From Cryptomeria japonica (lineage: Eukaryota > Streptophyta > Pinopsida > Cupressales > Cupressaceae): a DNA stretch of 64,000 bases. Under the pieces are notes generated by a model that did no database searches, had not been told where the DNA came from, and saw only the letters and a program-made list of their open reading frames with translations. Positions 11,917 through 23,510 of the stretch are shown piece after piece. A program made the translations under genes and the position numbers. Each line of letters starts with the position of its first letter. The first letter of the stretch is position 1. Where the stretch lies: contig NC_081406.1 of the NCBI RefSeq assembly GCF_030272615.1, positions 482,083,900 through 482,147,899 on the forward strand. Reading direction: 5' to 3'.

Positions 11917-13038
11917 ATGGCTTCATCTTTTGCTCCCAAATTTATTGCAAACCCTACTATCATGGAAAATGTAAAATGCCCTAGGCCCGTGTTTAAGATC
12001 ATTCTCGAAGTAGCTAAGCAAGATGATTCCATAGGTGCTTTTTCAAAAATTCCTAAAGGTGTAGCTTATGCTAAAGACCCTAGGATTTATATTCATTGCA
12101 ACATTAAAGAATTAGGTTATGAGGAATTGCTGAAAATGTTTAAAACCGCAATTTGTGATGAAAATGGCACTATCAAACCTGAACACAAAATTGTGGAGAC
12201 TTTAGGTTTTGTTGAGATACTGAATATCCCTAAATTTCCGGAAGTAGTGAGAATTGTCCTTAGTATAGCACATGGAGAATTTCTATGGTTGGATTATGTC
12301 TACAAATTTACCCAGCAAGTAATTAGGGTAGTAACAGGTTTACCCTCAACTGGCAGCAGACCAGAAAAAACAAAGAAAGTTCCTAACAACAAAGTAATGA
12401 CCCTAATTGGAGCAACATCAGACAATATATCACTAAGAGTGAATGACATCAAAGACAACAATGTGAGATTCATAAGTATGGTTTTAGGTTATAAGACTAC
12501 ACATGCAAACCGACTTAATTCAATTTCTAGTCTTTGCATTAATAGTTCTTATGAAATAGTCAACAACAATGCAATGATTGATGTGTGTGAATGGCTAAAA
12601 GATGAACTTATTGATAATTTGAAAAAGATTAAAGGAGATAAGAAAGAGACATTGCGCTTTGGTAATCTTTTAGTATGCTTAATGTTGTATTTCACTAAAG
12701 AAATTCTTGGTATAGGACATAAAGACTTTGGATATGACATACCGGTAGGAAAACAATTACAGGAAGCTTTTATCGGCATGGGAACTGCAAAGGACAACAA
12801 CATAACCGAATACCTTAAATCTTTTCAAGCCAAAATGAAAACTAGAGAAAGACTACCACAGAGTGTAGTGGACAAATATGATAAAGAAATATGTTTTGTA
12901 ATAAAAAAGGATGAGACATGGATGGAAGTTGTACTTCCTAGGACTGTATGGGTAACTAAAATGGGTTATGAGGTAGATCTCAACATTATTGAGACTTATG
13001 CAAAAGCTTTGTTAGATGCACCAAGAGAACCAACATAA
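11917..13038 (+). CDS. Unrecognised retrotransposon protein, conserved N-terminal domain (ORF2 of A)
   Basis: An intact frame of 373 codons starting MASSFAPKF at 11917 and ending TAA at 13036. I do not recognise the family. It looks like a folded protein with mixed hydrophobic segments, few low-complexity stretches and no retroviral enzyme motif. A diverged homologue lies at 62731-63882 on the minus strand. Shared anchors include PRIYIHCNI/IRVYIHANI, MVLGYK/MVIGYK, the R-E-R-x-P-x-S-V-V-x-K-Y block and the PRT.W...MGYE block near the C-terminus. The frame continues past its stop into a charged tail. Conservation at protein level between copies suggests past selection. A structural or accessory particle role is only a guess. 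Confidence 0.7.
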   Translation: MASSFAPKFIANPTIMENVKCPRPVFKIILEVAKQDDSIGAFSKIPKGVAYAKDPRIYIHCNIKELGYEELLKMFKTAICDENGTIKPEHKIVETLGFVEILNIPKFPEVVRIVLSIAHGEFLWLDYVYKFTQQVIRVVTGLPSTGSRPEKTKKVPNNKVMTLIGATSDNISLRVNDIKDNNVRFISMVLGYKTTHANRLNSISSLCINSSYEIVNNNAMIDVCEWLKDELIDNLKKIKGDKKETLRFGNLLVCLMLYFTKEILGIGHKDFGYDIPVGKQLQEAFIGMGTAKDNNITEYLKSFQAKMKTRERLPQSVVDKYDKEICFVIKKDETWMEVVLPRTVWVTKMGYEVDLNIIETYAKALLDAPREPT

Positions 13039-15271
13039 GAAGTTTTTGGTAGTGCAAAAACTATTAAGAGTGGTGTGAAAACAATGAAGCAAAGGAAGAA
13101 AAGAGAAAAATATATTAGAGATGCATCAAAGAAGGTAAAGGAAATCAAAGAAAATGTTATGAACATTACTGGTATAATGACCAGTGAGCTGGAAGGACTA
13201 CAACTGGAGGCACACATTTCACCGGTTGGCACATCTTCTGACAGTGAGATACCAGCTGAATTCAAAAGAGTTGAAAGGAAGAGAAAAAATTCACCGGTAC
13301 CCTCTCCTTCACCCAAAAGAACAAGGACTTTAAGGGAAAAAAATAGGCAATAAGGCAACTGGCTAAGAAACTAACTCCCAAGAAGAAACAAAAACCGGTA
13401 ATACCCGCATTGGATAATTTGTTGAGTGAAATAACTGATGATGGCAATTTGGCTAATGTGAGTAAATTGTATAACACATTCAAAGATTCAGACAAGGAAA
13501 TCATTGAAAACACTATAATTTTACATCTGGATATATACAAGAAAGTTTAAATTGAAGTAGTGGATGATTTGCCCAATGAATTATATAGAAGATTGGATGC
13601 AAAGAGGATTGCAGTGATGGAATTGGACAAGAAACTAAAAGTTGAAAAAATTCTAGTTGTACATCCGGTTAACTCAAAAGAGGAAATTGATGACCTGATT
13701 TGTGAAGCTAACAGATCCGTTTTTGCTAGTGGTCACCGACAAGTAATTTTGATGGTAGGTAGAGTAAATGAGATTGCAGAGGAGACTGTTGATAAATGGG
13801 ATATCTTTTTTGTGGAAAAGGAAAAACAAGAGGAAATGAACAGGCCAAAGAAAACATTCAAGGTATATCAAAAGGATAAGGACAAAGGAAAAGGTAAAGT
13901 TGGTGGAATACCAAACATCAAGATCACTGATAATTTGCCACCACCTTTGGATACTACACTGGTACATACTATTGATCCACTAGTTACTGATAGTGAAGGT
14001 ATCACACATGATAACACTAATCCTGAATCTAAAATTCTATTCACCATGAATGTGGATACTCAGGAAGTGAATATTGTTTTGGATAAGGATACTACAAAGG
14101 TTAAGTATGATAATGTTGATAGTGGCAACATTGCTGAAAAACTGGTAGAGACTGTTGAGGTTGAGACCCAATAGAGCAATCATTACAAACTGAGCAACCA
14201 TTGGATACTAGGAAGAACAATGATGATATAGATGCTAGCATAGAGAAATCTACTGAGAATAAGATATCGACAGTTGAGCATACAGAGAAACCAACAGAGG
14301 TAGAGGTACATATTGAAGCAAAGAAACCGGTAATCACTGAGACACATAGACAATCAGACAAACCTTTACTGGTTGAAATGCAAACTCAGGATGATCCACC
14401 ATAGGATAACACAAGAAAAGTGGTTACAAATGATGGAAGCACAGAGGTAATTAAGGTAATAGGTCAGACATCCGGCACTTCATCAAGTGAATTTAGACCT
14501 ACTAATGTAACAAAGGTACTCCTAGATTCAATCAAAAAGATAACAGACTGTAATGCATTGGCCTACAAGGCAATTGATGAAACCATACCAATTCTTAAAT
14601 TGATTGCACGAAAATGTAACATAGATCATGTAAAGGATTCTTTAGTTAAATTGGACACATTGTCCAAATTCATTACTTACAATGTAATAACAATTGATAA
14701 GGTGAATGAGGACACATTCTAAGAGAAAGTTGAAAAGGAGAAGGATAAATTCTTTGAGGACACAATAAAGAAGTGTATAGAACACTTGAATACACTATTA
14801 CTGGCACTGAACACTACAATTTTGGAATATAAAGAGCTATACAGAGAAAGATGCAAACCACATCTTTTGACAAAGGACATAGAAAAGGAAATCAACAGAG
14901 TACAAAAAGAAATAGATGACATAGCTGATAACATAATTGGTTCATCCAAACCTATATCAGTTATTGAGTAGGAAATAGCAGGTTTTGAGGAGAAACTGGA
15001 GAAATTTGAGAAAGAGAAGGCAAGGATTAAGGCTAATGGTAGAGAACTTAAGTACAAACTTGGTCCTAAGTTGGACAATCTAATCTCTCTAAGAAATGAA
15101 ATCTCTAAGGCCTTACTTCAAGGAGAAAGATCACCAAAAGAGCACATGCATCATCTCACCGGCACGATCCAATAGACTGAGGCAACCTTGAACGACAGCA
15201 ACAGATTCATGAATTTGGTTTTGGCAGACATATTTCAAATTGTAACCAACCGGTTACAAACTTTAAGGTGA
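13039..15271 (+). pseudogene. Charged, coiled-coil-rich C-terminal extension of ORF2 in element A
   Basis: After the stop at 13036 the same frame runs on to 13353. Coding-like sequence then continues with few frame changes (13560-14174, 14201-14722, 14786-14971) to about 15271. It is Lys/Glu/Asp/Thr-rich, with a basic segment (KRKNSPVPSPSPKRTR, 13285-13332), repeated acidic stretches and a Leu/Glu heptad-like end near 14980-15120. It reads as one very long protein of about 1100 codons, now interrupted. No enzyme motif is visible. The tail is much less compact than the first 373 codons. Confidence 0.6.
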
Positions 15272-15460
15272 AATTTTTGCACTCGTTTGACAATTTTTGA
15301 CAACCATAGTCATTGATGTCAAAGGGGGAGTAGTGGATAGAGAAAAATGATTAATCAAAGGAGATCATCTACTCAAGGGGAGCACATCTTTTTGGAACTT
15401 TTTGGACTTCAGTGTTTGGAACAATTTTTGGATTTTTCTCATGAGTGTTGCCATCAATGC

Positions 15461-15473
15461 CAAAGGGGGAGCT
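15461..15473 (+). promoter_or_regulatory. Polypurine tract of element A
   Basis: CAAAGGGGGAGCT abuts the 3' LTR at 15474. A second, similar 'caaagggggag' occurs near 15319-15329 and may be an alternative or older tract. Both follow an 'attgatgtcaa/atcaatgcc' phrase, so they look like duplicated 3' end signals. Confidence 0.75.
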
Positions 15474-16267
15474 TATTGGTATTCTACACTCTTATGAGAA
15501 TAGTTGGTGTTGTCATTGATGGCAACCATCTAGAAACCTTATGGCACTCATCTGGTAAGCCACTGACATTTATTGGCACTGGCATAGACATATACATACA
15601 CCGGCAGACACTTCACCGGCAGCAGCAACAATGCATACCGGCACCCCAACTGACAGGGAATAAACTTATGTTTATTGTATTAAAATCTAATTATCTTTTG
15701 TAAAGCCAACATGGAATATTGTAGAAGACTCATATATATGTATGAGATCTTATAGGTCATTAAAGAGATGTATGTATGTATGGAAGTATGAAAATTGTGT
15801 ATAAGGTGATATAATTGACAATGAAGGTTTTGGTAATGGAATGAGCTTAAACCGGTACTGAACCTGGCATAGTTGATGCTATTTTGAAGCATACATTGTA
15901 TTGGATTTTATAATCCACTTTTGTAGTCAGTGTGACTCTTATTGAGAAGTGATCTCTAGGCAATTGGCCTTCCTGCATGTGCAGGACCCTCACTGTAAGT
16001 AATATTTATTCATTGGCTAGTGAGTGAATATTGTGGGTCACAAATCCCACTGAGGTTTTTCCCACACTGGGTTTCCTCGTTAAACATCTTGTGTTATGGT
16101 GTATTTTCTATGCTATCTTTATTGTTCCTATTTACCGCATGAATTCTTATTTACCGGTACACTGTTTTGGGATGCAAAGTTCTTAATAAGTTTAAATATT
16201 CTGTAAACCGATTAGATACTGATTACCCCCCCTCTCAGTATCTTTGGGACTATCATTAATCCTAACA
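15474..16267 (+). repeat. 3' LTR of element A
   Basis: 794 bp matching 1682-2483, starting TATTGGTATTC and ending CCTAACA. It is followed by the exact AGGTC duplication at 16268-16272. Confidence 0.92.
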
Positions 16268-16272
16268 AGGTC

Positions 16273-17267
16273 CACATGGATGATTGACCAAGATTGACCA
16301 AGTGACTTGGACACTGAATAAGAAGATGTCTGCATGCTGATAGGAAAAATAATCTACATGGTAGTTAACCGACCTTGACCGAATGATCTAGACAGAGGAA
16401 ATGGAGACATATGGCTCTCTGGCTAGTCGAAGAAGATATCAGATATGTAGAAGTCAGTGATGGTGGATTTCAATATGGTAATTGTCGATCATGTCTGTGT
16501 AGGTCGACAGAGGCTAGAGAATGCATTAATGATTACTAAGTTGCAAATGGTTGATGGGCTCGAGGAAATCGACAGAGGCAAAATCAAATCTGTTAGAGAA
16601 ATTGGAGTTTCTAAAAATAGCAACTTAGTACAAAGAATGATCTGAAGAAACATTGGATGCATTTAATTCAAGCAGCTGATTTGAGATCTTATTTAGGACA
16701 GTGAATAAAATCTCTTGAATTATAGACCTCTAAGACAACTGAGTTAAATAAAATATTCAAGTCTATAGTAGAAGAAAAAATATGATGCGTACAGAGTTGA
16801 TCTAATCTAGCAGTATCTGTAAAAGTGATTCGACATTTTGGTAGGTGTGGCTGTAGAGACAGAGATATAGGTGGAAATAAAGATATCTCCACTAGTCGAT
16901 TTTTTTTTAGGAATGTTGTAGAGAGGTGTGTAGTAGCGGTGAAGTATAGAGAGTGTTGTCATTGAGAGAGAGATAGATTCTATTGTTGTCAAGAGAAAAT
17001 AGATTAAGAATAGAGCATTTTGGAGAGTAATGTTGTAGCAAAGAGAAGAAGATAACCAGAGGAAGGAGGAGAAACAGAGGAAAACTTTTAGCAGGTAGAG
17101 AAAGTCATTCTCATGATATGAGAAATGTGTAAGTGTTACAAAACTCATTTGTAATGAAGTTTCATTATTACAATTGTAATCTTGAATAATCATTATAAAT
17201 CTTTGAGTGGGTGTTGAAAGTAGGGGTTGGTGCTCCTTGGGTTAGTGCCCTAAACATTGTAAACTAT
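16273..17267 (+). mobile_element. LTR-like unit H, middle piece
   Basis: The sequence resumes the host interrupted by A and ends at 17267 where element C begins. It includes 'ggtgctccttgggttagtgccctaaac' style text near 17228-17254 that reads like the late part of a long LTR and joins naturally to 59530 onward. No gene is supported; open frames near 16457 and on the minus strand near 16807-17193 lack recognisable content. Confidence 0.4.
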
Positions 17268-18396
17268 TGTATACACATAAAATGGCTATGAGCGATTAAA
17301 TAAATATTTATATTTATTTAAAAATTATTCTTCTATTAACTAGTTAATTTGAAAAGATTAATTTATTTAATTTATTTCATATCCTTCTATTAATTAATTT
17401 AATTAAAACATTTTATTAATTCATTCATTTATCCCTTTTTTCTAATTAATTAAATATCTAATATTTAATTATTCCTCTAATCAATGAAATATCTAATAAT
17501 TAATGGTTATTCTTCTATCTTATAGTCTCAAATATTAAATAATTTCTTAAATTATTTAAACCCCTTTTCCAACTCACCTCCATCTCCACTTCATATTTCC
17601 TTTGCCAACTCATCCATCATGTGGCTAAATTAATTCAACAAAATTAATTAAATAAAATATTTATTAGCCACTTATCTCCAACTTCCAAAATAAATGAAAT
17701 ATTGTGTACGTACACATATTTCTTAACCTTCTTCTATATTCTCTCTAACATCCCTATATCTTAGGAAGGACTTGAGTCCACTTGTCCTCTCATGCCTAAA
17801 TCTTCTCCAACCATCCCTAGATTCCCTCAGTTAGCAACCCAGTCAAGGTGAGATGAGTGACACTTGTCTTCTCCTTCCCCCTTTCTCTCAACCTTCACCT
17901 TTCCTCACAACCATCCAAATTTGCATATCCGATCATGACTGTTGATCCAAGACACATCATCTTATCCTCTCAGAGTCTATAAAAGTGGCAGTTTGAGTTG
18001 AGAAAGAGTTAGTGTTCAAGTTAAAATTTTGAATAAAACTTATGTATCCGTGAGTTTTTATCTTGAAAGAATTTAGAAATTTAGTATAATCATTTAGCAT
18101 AATCATTTGCATTGCATGTCATAGTATTAGTTAACTATCAGTTATCAATCCATTCTTCATATGCCATCTTGGAAGCTACCAGTGCGTGTCTGAGAGAAAA
18201 TCATCTGCAACCAGGAACAATGGAGTTAGGACACAATGAGACTTAAATCGTGAAGGTAATAATATGGTTTTTATTTTAATATCAATTTCATGTAGTTTCA
18301 TTGGTTGAGCTTGGATTTCTTGTAGCATTTCCTTTGTATTTTATGAAACTAATATGTTGCAGGTAGTATTCTGATGATGAAATTCAATTCGACACA
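17268..18396 (+). repeat. 5' LTR of element C
   Basis: 1129 bp, starting TGTATACACA and ending TCGACACA. It matches 58426-59524, which is about 30 bp shorter, mainly from an indel near 17470-17520. A 'tctataaaag' TATA-box-like stretch near 17978-17987 is also present in the 3' copy and may be the promoter. Confidence 0.9.
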
Positions 18397-18399
18397 TTT

Positions 18400-18417
18400 T
18401 GGCACCCACCATGGGGC
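18400..18417 (+). promoter_or_regulatory. Primer-binding site of element C
   Basis: TGGCACCCACCATGGGGC lies three bases after the LTR. It resembles the TGGCGCC...GGGGC type of PBS of Tat-lineage Ty3/gypsy elements, with changes. It differs from the initiator-Met sites of A, B, D and F. Confidence 0.75.
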
Positions 18418-18469
18418 TAGAGCCTCACATATATCTTTCTAATATCCTCTCTAGTTCTCGCAAACATAA

Positions 18470-18790
18470 GTTTAATGCATTTGTAATCTAGATTCACACC
18501 TGTGTGAGTTCTGACAATGCTTTTGTTTAATAGATTAGTAATTTTGTCTCACAGCTTAGCTCATTTGGCATTTATGTTAGCATTTTTATTGGCAAATAAA
18601 TGCATTTGATTCTTAGATTAGAGCTTTTGTCTCTGAGATTAACACATTTGTCATTTTGGTTAGCGCTTTTGTCAGTGAATTCTTGCATTTTAGTTCGCAG
18701 AGCAGTGCTTTTGTCCTCTAGATCAGCACTTTTGAGGTGGAAGACAACGCATTTGTTAGGATAGCGCTTTTATTTGCAATTAACAAACTT
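18470..18790 (+). repeat. Leader repeat array, motif GGTTAGCGCTTTTG and variants
   Basis: Around ten loosely spaced copies (every 20-35 bp) of a core like TTAGCGCTTTTGTC or its degenerate form GCATTTG/GCACTTTTG, for example near 18660-18675 and 18761-18770. A few more lie near 19845-19910. The exact inverse motif is clustered at 57690-57965 near the other end of the element. Confidence 0.65.
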
Positions 18791-20617
18791 TTTCTACAGG
18801 TCTGAATGTCCAAGAACTAAAAATTTTAATCTACTAATATATCTATGTGCAGGATTGTTTTTAAGCAAATTTCATGCATTTCCTCACATAGTTAATTAAG
18901 AGTTTTATTTTGGAAAGTAACACATCATATCTTGCTCATTTAGCTTAACTAAGGGATAAATCGACAACATGCAACTTGCATTTTGAGTGACTTCTTTAAA
19001 GTAGTTGCACATAGATTGTAGAGGGCTAAAATAAACTTGTGTTTTTCATGCTTCATGAAGTAGTAGGTAAGTATGCTCTCACCCTCATATGGTGGTCAAA
19101 AGACTAGACCTACTCTCTTTTATGTGTAACCTTTAGAGGGCCTACCTTCCCGAGCTGCCTTGAGGGGGCCAATGAGAGGGGAACGACCCAAAGTGGAAAC
19201 AGACTAATACTGAGTCATTTCGATCCACTCTAAATAAATCATGTTTGTGACGAAAGTCACAAACAACATGTGCTGATAAATTCATACCGACACTATGTTT
19301 CCCCATAAACCCTATGGAGAATAACCTCTATAGGCTAGGAACCGTCTATATTTACAGAGCTGAAAGTGCCACATGTATGGCCACATGATCGAAAGACTTT
19401 ACTAAAAACCACTTGTACTAGTTGCCAAAATCCTTTTAATTGTTGGCACACGAGGTCGGACCTTTGAAGCGGCTCACACACATACGGTTCTTAGTAGAGA
19501 TATAAAGTTTACCATGGGGAGTTTTCATGGAAACTGGTGCTTGGCTTCCCTGGAGAAGTGAGTGTTGAGGGTGGAGCCAGTGGGGTCCAACATCTAAATA
19601 TCCGCTCTGAATAGCGTAGCCTCAGGGGAAACCCCATGTGAGATTCAACAATTATTGTCTCATCCTGCCATAGGATTTCGTTCTTTCTTGTACATTTTGT
19701 TTTTCAAACATTGTGTCTTCTATGTCTATAAAATGCTTAGAATGGTAAAAAATTGAATAAAATCATCATCTAAAAATGAGCAAAAATCCAACAAATTGCT
19801 GGAAAATTTGAAAAAATCCTTGAAACATAGTCAGGGCAGCGCTTTCAAGAAACAAAATAGAGAATTTGTCCCATAAGTTAGCACTTTTGACCAAAAGTTA
19901 GCACAAATGCTTTCTCACATCTGAGACAAAGCATATCAAATCAAAATTTCACAATCAGTATCAAAACACTTCTTGCGTAGAATTGTCTTTAAACTATCAC
20001 ACATCATCAAACTAGTTTGATAACTAGGTTACTAATCCAACGGGCTATTTCCAAAAAGGTTTCCATAAGCATAAAAACATTCAACAAGCTAGTGATTCAA
20101 ACATCTTAAGTGCAAAAAAATCAACATCATTATCAATTTCTCATTAGGATATATCAAATCCTCTATCACAAAACTTGATCAATCCACCTTGTGTTCATTA
20201 TCTTGGATATATCTTTCCTATTTTGAACCTAGGTTATGTCAAAATCAGAATTACACTCACATTGGAATCAAGCAAACTTGTAAACTATCATATGCTTGTA
20301 TTAATTTTAAGTATTGCCTTAAGAAAAGAAAGCCTAGTTATAAAGCAACTTAGAAGAGGATAAGATTCTTGTATATCAATCACAAGATCTTGTTAAAATA
20401 TAGGACATTCCTACACCGTTTTCATCACTATTTACATGGCTGCAAGACAGAATTTGACGAAGAAATTTTGCAAGGATGTGCTTTTCAACAAAGAGACGCT
20501 TTATCACAACGAACCAACAACAGTGGTAAAATCAACAAAGAATACCTTCCTAAATGAATAATCACCTATTGAGTTGTTTTTAGAAGGTCAAAACTTAAAA
20601 AAAATTGAAACAATCAT
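18791..20617 (+). other. Long untranslated leader of element C
   Basis: About 1.8 kb between the leader repeat array and gag. No domain is recognisable, and the small frames at 20175-20557 show no family resemblance. A direct/inverted pair 'tgtgacgaaagtcacaaa' near 19250 could form a short hairpin. Long leaders are common in Tat/Ogre elements. Confidence 0.5.
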
Positions 20618-22211
20618 ATGCCAGTTTGGACTAGAGCTCAATATGAACAACTCAGAAAACAACAAAAACAAATGGAAGAAGAAGATAATTCAATGTTCCA
20701 AACTTTTGGGTATATGGTTATTGATGAAGAATCAGTCAATAACACCATTAGAGACCTTGAGAAAGATTTTAAATTTGATAGACTAATGGGAAAATTATTA
20801 GCGAAACAAAAAGAAAAATATCTTTTGATGTTGGCAAAATTAGGAGCTAAATTTCCACAAGAATTTAACATAGAAGGCTTGAAACAAGATGCAGAGACAA
20901 GTAGCACTCAAAACACAGATGATCCAAATAAAAAAGATATAAACAAAGAAAGCCATGAAGAAACAAGGGGAGATAGAACAAGAAAAGAACATGATGACAC
21001 AAGAAGAGAGTGTAGTGATAAAAGAACTTATGAAGAGACAAGGAGAAACCGTATGGATAATCTGTTGTTAGACTCACTCACCAAATGAAAACTCTACAAT
21101 AATAAATACAAGATATGTAGAATGGAACAAGTTCCAAGAATTATTCATTGGAAGATATATGCCCGTATCCTTTTGATAAAAGTTTAAATATGATACCATT
21201 TCCACAACATTGTGAGATCCCTAAATATGATAAATATGATGGGAGTTTGATCCTCAAGATCACATTAGGGAATTTTGTACTATGAGTATGGAATTTGCAC
21301 ACGAAAAAACATACCTGATGCATCTATTCCCTCAGAGTTTAAATGGACAATCAATGGAATGGTTCTCAAGATTACCATCTAGAATCAAATATTTTGAAGA
21401 ACTTGTGAATAGGTTTATTTCACAATACTCCTACAATGTAAGAAATGAGATAACAATGCTGGATTTGCGCAATGTTAAGCAAAAGCATGGTGAATCTTTC
21501 ATGATCTTCTTATAGTGATGGAAGTGAATGTTTAATAGGTATCCAAGAGATGTACCTGATAAAAAAAAAATTGACATATTCATTGATAATCTTATCAATG
21601 AAATGAGTTATTGTCTAAAAATGCAATGTCCTCCTTCTTTCGCTAACATGATTGATAATGGTCTAAAAATAAAAAACGCAATGGTAAAGAAAGGAGAGCT
21701 AAAGCTTTACAATAATTCCTTCAATAACAACAATAACAATAACAAACCCAAATTCTGGTCAAATAATAGGAATATCATCAATGGAGGAAATAACAACAAT
21801 AATGCTACAAAACAACAACCAATCTTTAATCTATCGAGTCAAATACCAAATAATAACAATCAAGAAAACAATAAATCCAAGTCTTTCTTCTCCAATCCTC
21901 GCCAAAAATTCACAAACATTGGAGAACCTTTGGAATCAGCTTTGGAAACTCTTCTTGCAAATAAACTGATTATGTTACCAGAAGCAAGAAGTTATGAGCC
22001 ACAAGTCAAACCTAATTGGTGGAACGACAATCATTTTTGCAATTACCATCGAAATAAAGGACATCAAACTAACGATTGTCAAAGATTGAAACACCTTATC
22101 CAAGATTTAATCGATAATGGAACTATCATAGTGGATAGTCATAAGATAAATGAATCACATCTAGCCTTTAAAACTCCACTTCCAAAGTATGAAAAAGGTG
22201 AACAATCTAAA
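20618..22211 (+). pseudogene. gag: gag of element C (broken, split by the CACTA element)
   Basis: Coding begins MPVWTRAQYEQL at 20618 with a Gln/Glu-rich coiled segment. After a shift near 21090-21280 comes the retrotransposon capsid core (LFPQSLNGQSMEWFSRLP near 21327-21380, then FEELVNRFISQY). Stops follow near 21513-21530. The C-terminal part has Asn-rich low complexity near 21720-21880 and the Tat/Athila-style zinc motif CNYHRNKGHQTNDCQRLKHL near 22039-22098. The CACTA element enters at 22212 and adds a premature stop. The frame resumes at 32797 on its far side. Confidence 0.85.
22209..22211. repeat. CACTA target-site duplication AAA, left copy
   Basis: AAA precedes the CACTA left terminus and recurs at 32797-32799. 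Three base pairs is the normal duplication for CACTA elements. The interrupted gag reading frame is in register across it. Confidence 0.75.
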
Positions 22212-22510
22212 CACTAATACATTTGGCCTAAAATTCCAAGGGAGAAGGTATATTGTGACCAAATTTTTTTTTTTTTGAAAAAATGCCTGCGTTCATCGAA
22301 ATTCCGATGATAATTCAACATTTGGTTTCAACGGAGAAGGAATTGGCAATGAAATTTGTGTTTTTTTTAAAAAAGTGCCCGCATTCATCAAAATTCTGAT
22401 GACCATGGGAATTACTTGAAAAAAAAAAAAGGACCAAGTCACTTGATAAACATTATTCCCGCCTCTCTGCCTCATCGACCTTTGTCATCACAAAAAAATT
22501 GGGGCATTAC
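22212..22510. repeat. CACTA left terminal and subterminal repeats
   Basis: After the terminus come diverged copies of TCATCGAAATTCCGATGA (near 22293-22310 and 22385-22402) and a half site near 22473-22488. Runs of T near 22266-22278 separate them. Such subterminal repeats are where CACTA transposase-type proteins bind. Confidence 0.7.
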
Positions 22511-22894
22511 TGCAAGGAGGGAAACAGTTTTGGATTGGGGTGCCGCCAAGATCCAGTTGAAGAAAAAAGGTAGGGCATAATCAACCAATTCATTGTTATA
22601 CATATTGTGTTGAATTTCTTTTATTTTTTTTTCAAATATCTAGATTCAAAGTTTATTATAGATTTATCAGATTAATTGCCAATAGAAGAGATGGTGAGAG
22701 GTTTCTATAATATGATATGATCTATTTAAAAGAAGAATTTCTTACAAGACCTAATCCCTACAATCATGTATTAATTAAATCACTGCAATTTTTTTCACAT
22801 AGATAAGTACTAACCAAAGGGGGTTAGCTCCCTTATGATAGAAATAAACCTAACTAGACAGAGGTCCATACATCCAATCCTGAGGCTATACCTA
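22511..22894. other. CACTA interior, nothing recognised
   Basis: AT-rich stretch with no supported frame between the left subterminal repeats and the next coding-like fragment. Confidence 0.4.
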
Positions 22895-23510
22895 TAAATG
22901 AATCTACAGAGCCTGGAGGATGATGGCAAAGTGTTCTCCAATTTCCATTACTTTTCCCGCAATGGCCCCCGTGAGCTAGCAGACATCTCTATCCAACAAC
23001 CTTTGATAGGGGGAAAAATTATCGTTGATGACTCCAATCCGGTAGACTTCCCAAGCATCTTCTATCAGGGATTTCAACCTTTCCTTCTCTTCCTTGGCAC
23101 AATCTCTTTCCTCATCTTCAAGGTCCTGGTCATCTTCTGAATCTGAGGAAACATAGTTATCTGAGTTGAAGTAACTATCCAACCTGCTAACCTACCTATC
23201 CGCATCCAGATTCAAAATCTCATTAGCAATGGCCTGCCCATCCATCATGCGGATAAAACCATCTATCCTCTGGATGCATACTTCCTTTGAACCCAGGATA
23301 TCTATCATTGGGCAAATCACTACCTCATAAACAAAACCGTCACACTAGTGTCTACCTCTGCCAAGGATGGATGCCACCAATCTCCAAACTACATCGAGGA
23401 CACTTTCATCCGTGAGAAACAACCTTCTACACTGCACTTGAAAGGATTCATCCCTACACATACAACTCAATCCAAAATGATGAACCATTTCTGCACCTCA
23501 AGACTCGAAT
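22895..23510 (-). pseudogene. Unrecognised coding fragment within CACTA
   Basis: On the minus strand one frame is open for about 200 codons apart from three stops. It reads from MVHHFGLSCM near 23488 through a segment with GSKEVCIQRIDGFIRMMDG, then an acidic run (SSDSEDDQDLEDEERD) and KERLKSLIEDAWEVYRIGV. The composition looks like a real protein, unlike the surrounding AT-rich DNA. I do not recognise the family. It may be a second captured host fragment or a piece of an older element. Confidence 0.45.

Larger units (their letters stand above)
1682..16267 (+). mobile_element. Element A: pol-less LTR retrotransposon, interrupted by element B
   Basis: A has two direct LTRs (1682-2483 and 15474-16267), a PBS, a PPT and an exact 5-bp duplication. 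Subtracting nested element B and its duplication leaves about 6.6 kb. The interior encodes a gag remnant (coiled-coil region, then four CCHC knuckles) and a long unrecognised protein starting at 11917. I see no protease, reverse transcriptase, RNase H or integrase motif, so A probably depended on another element. The initiator-Met-type PBS and the CCHC type resemble Ty1/copia elements, which is an inference. Both LTRs begin TATTGG rather than TGTTGG. Confidence 0.85.
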
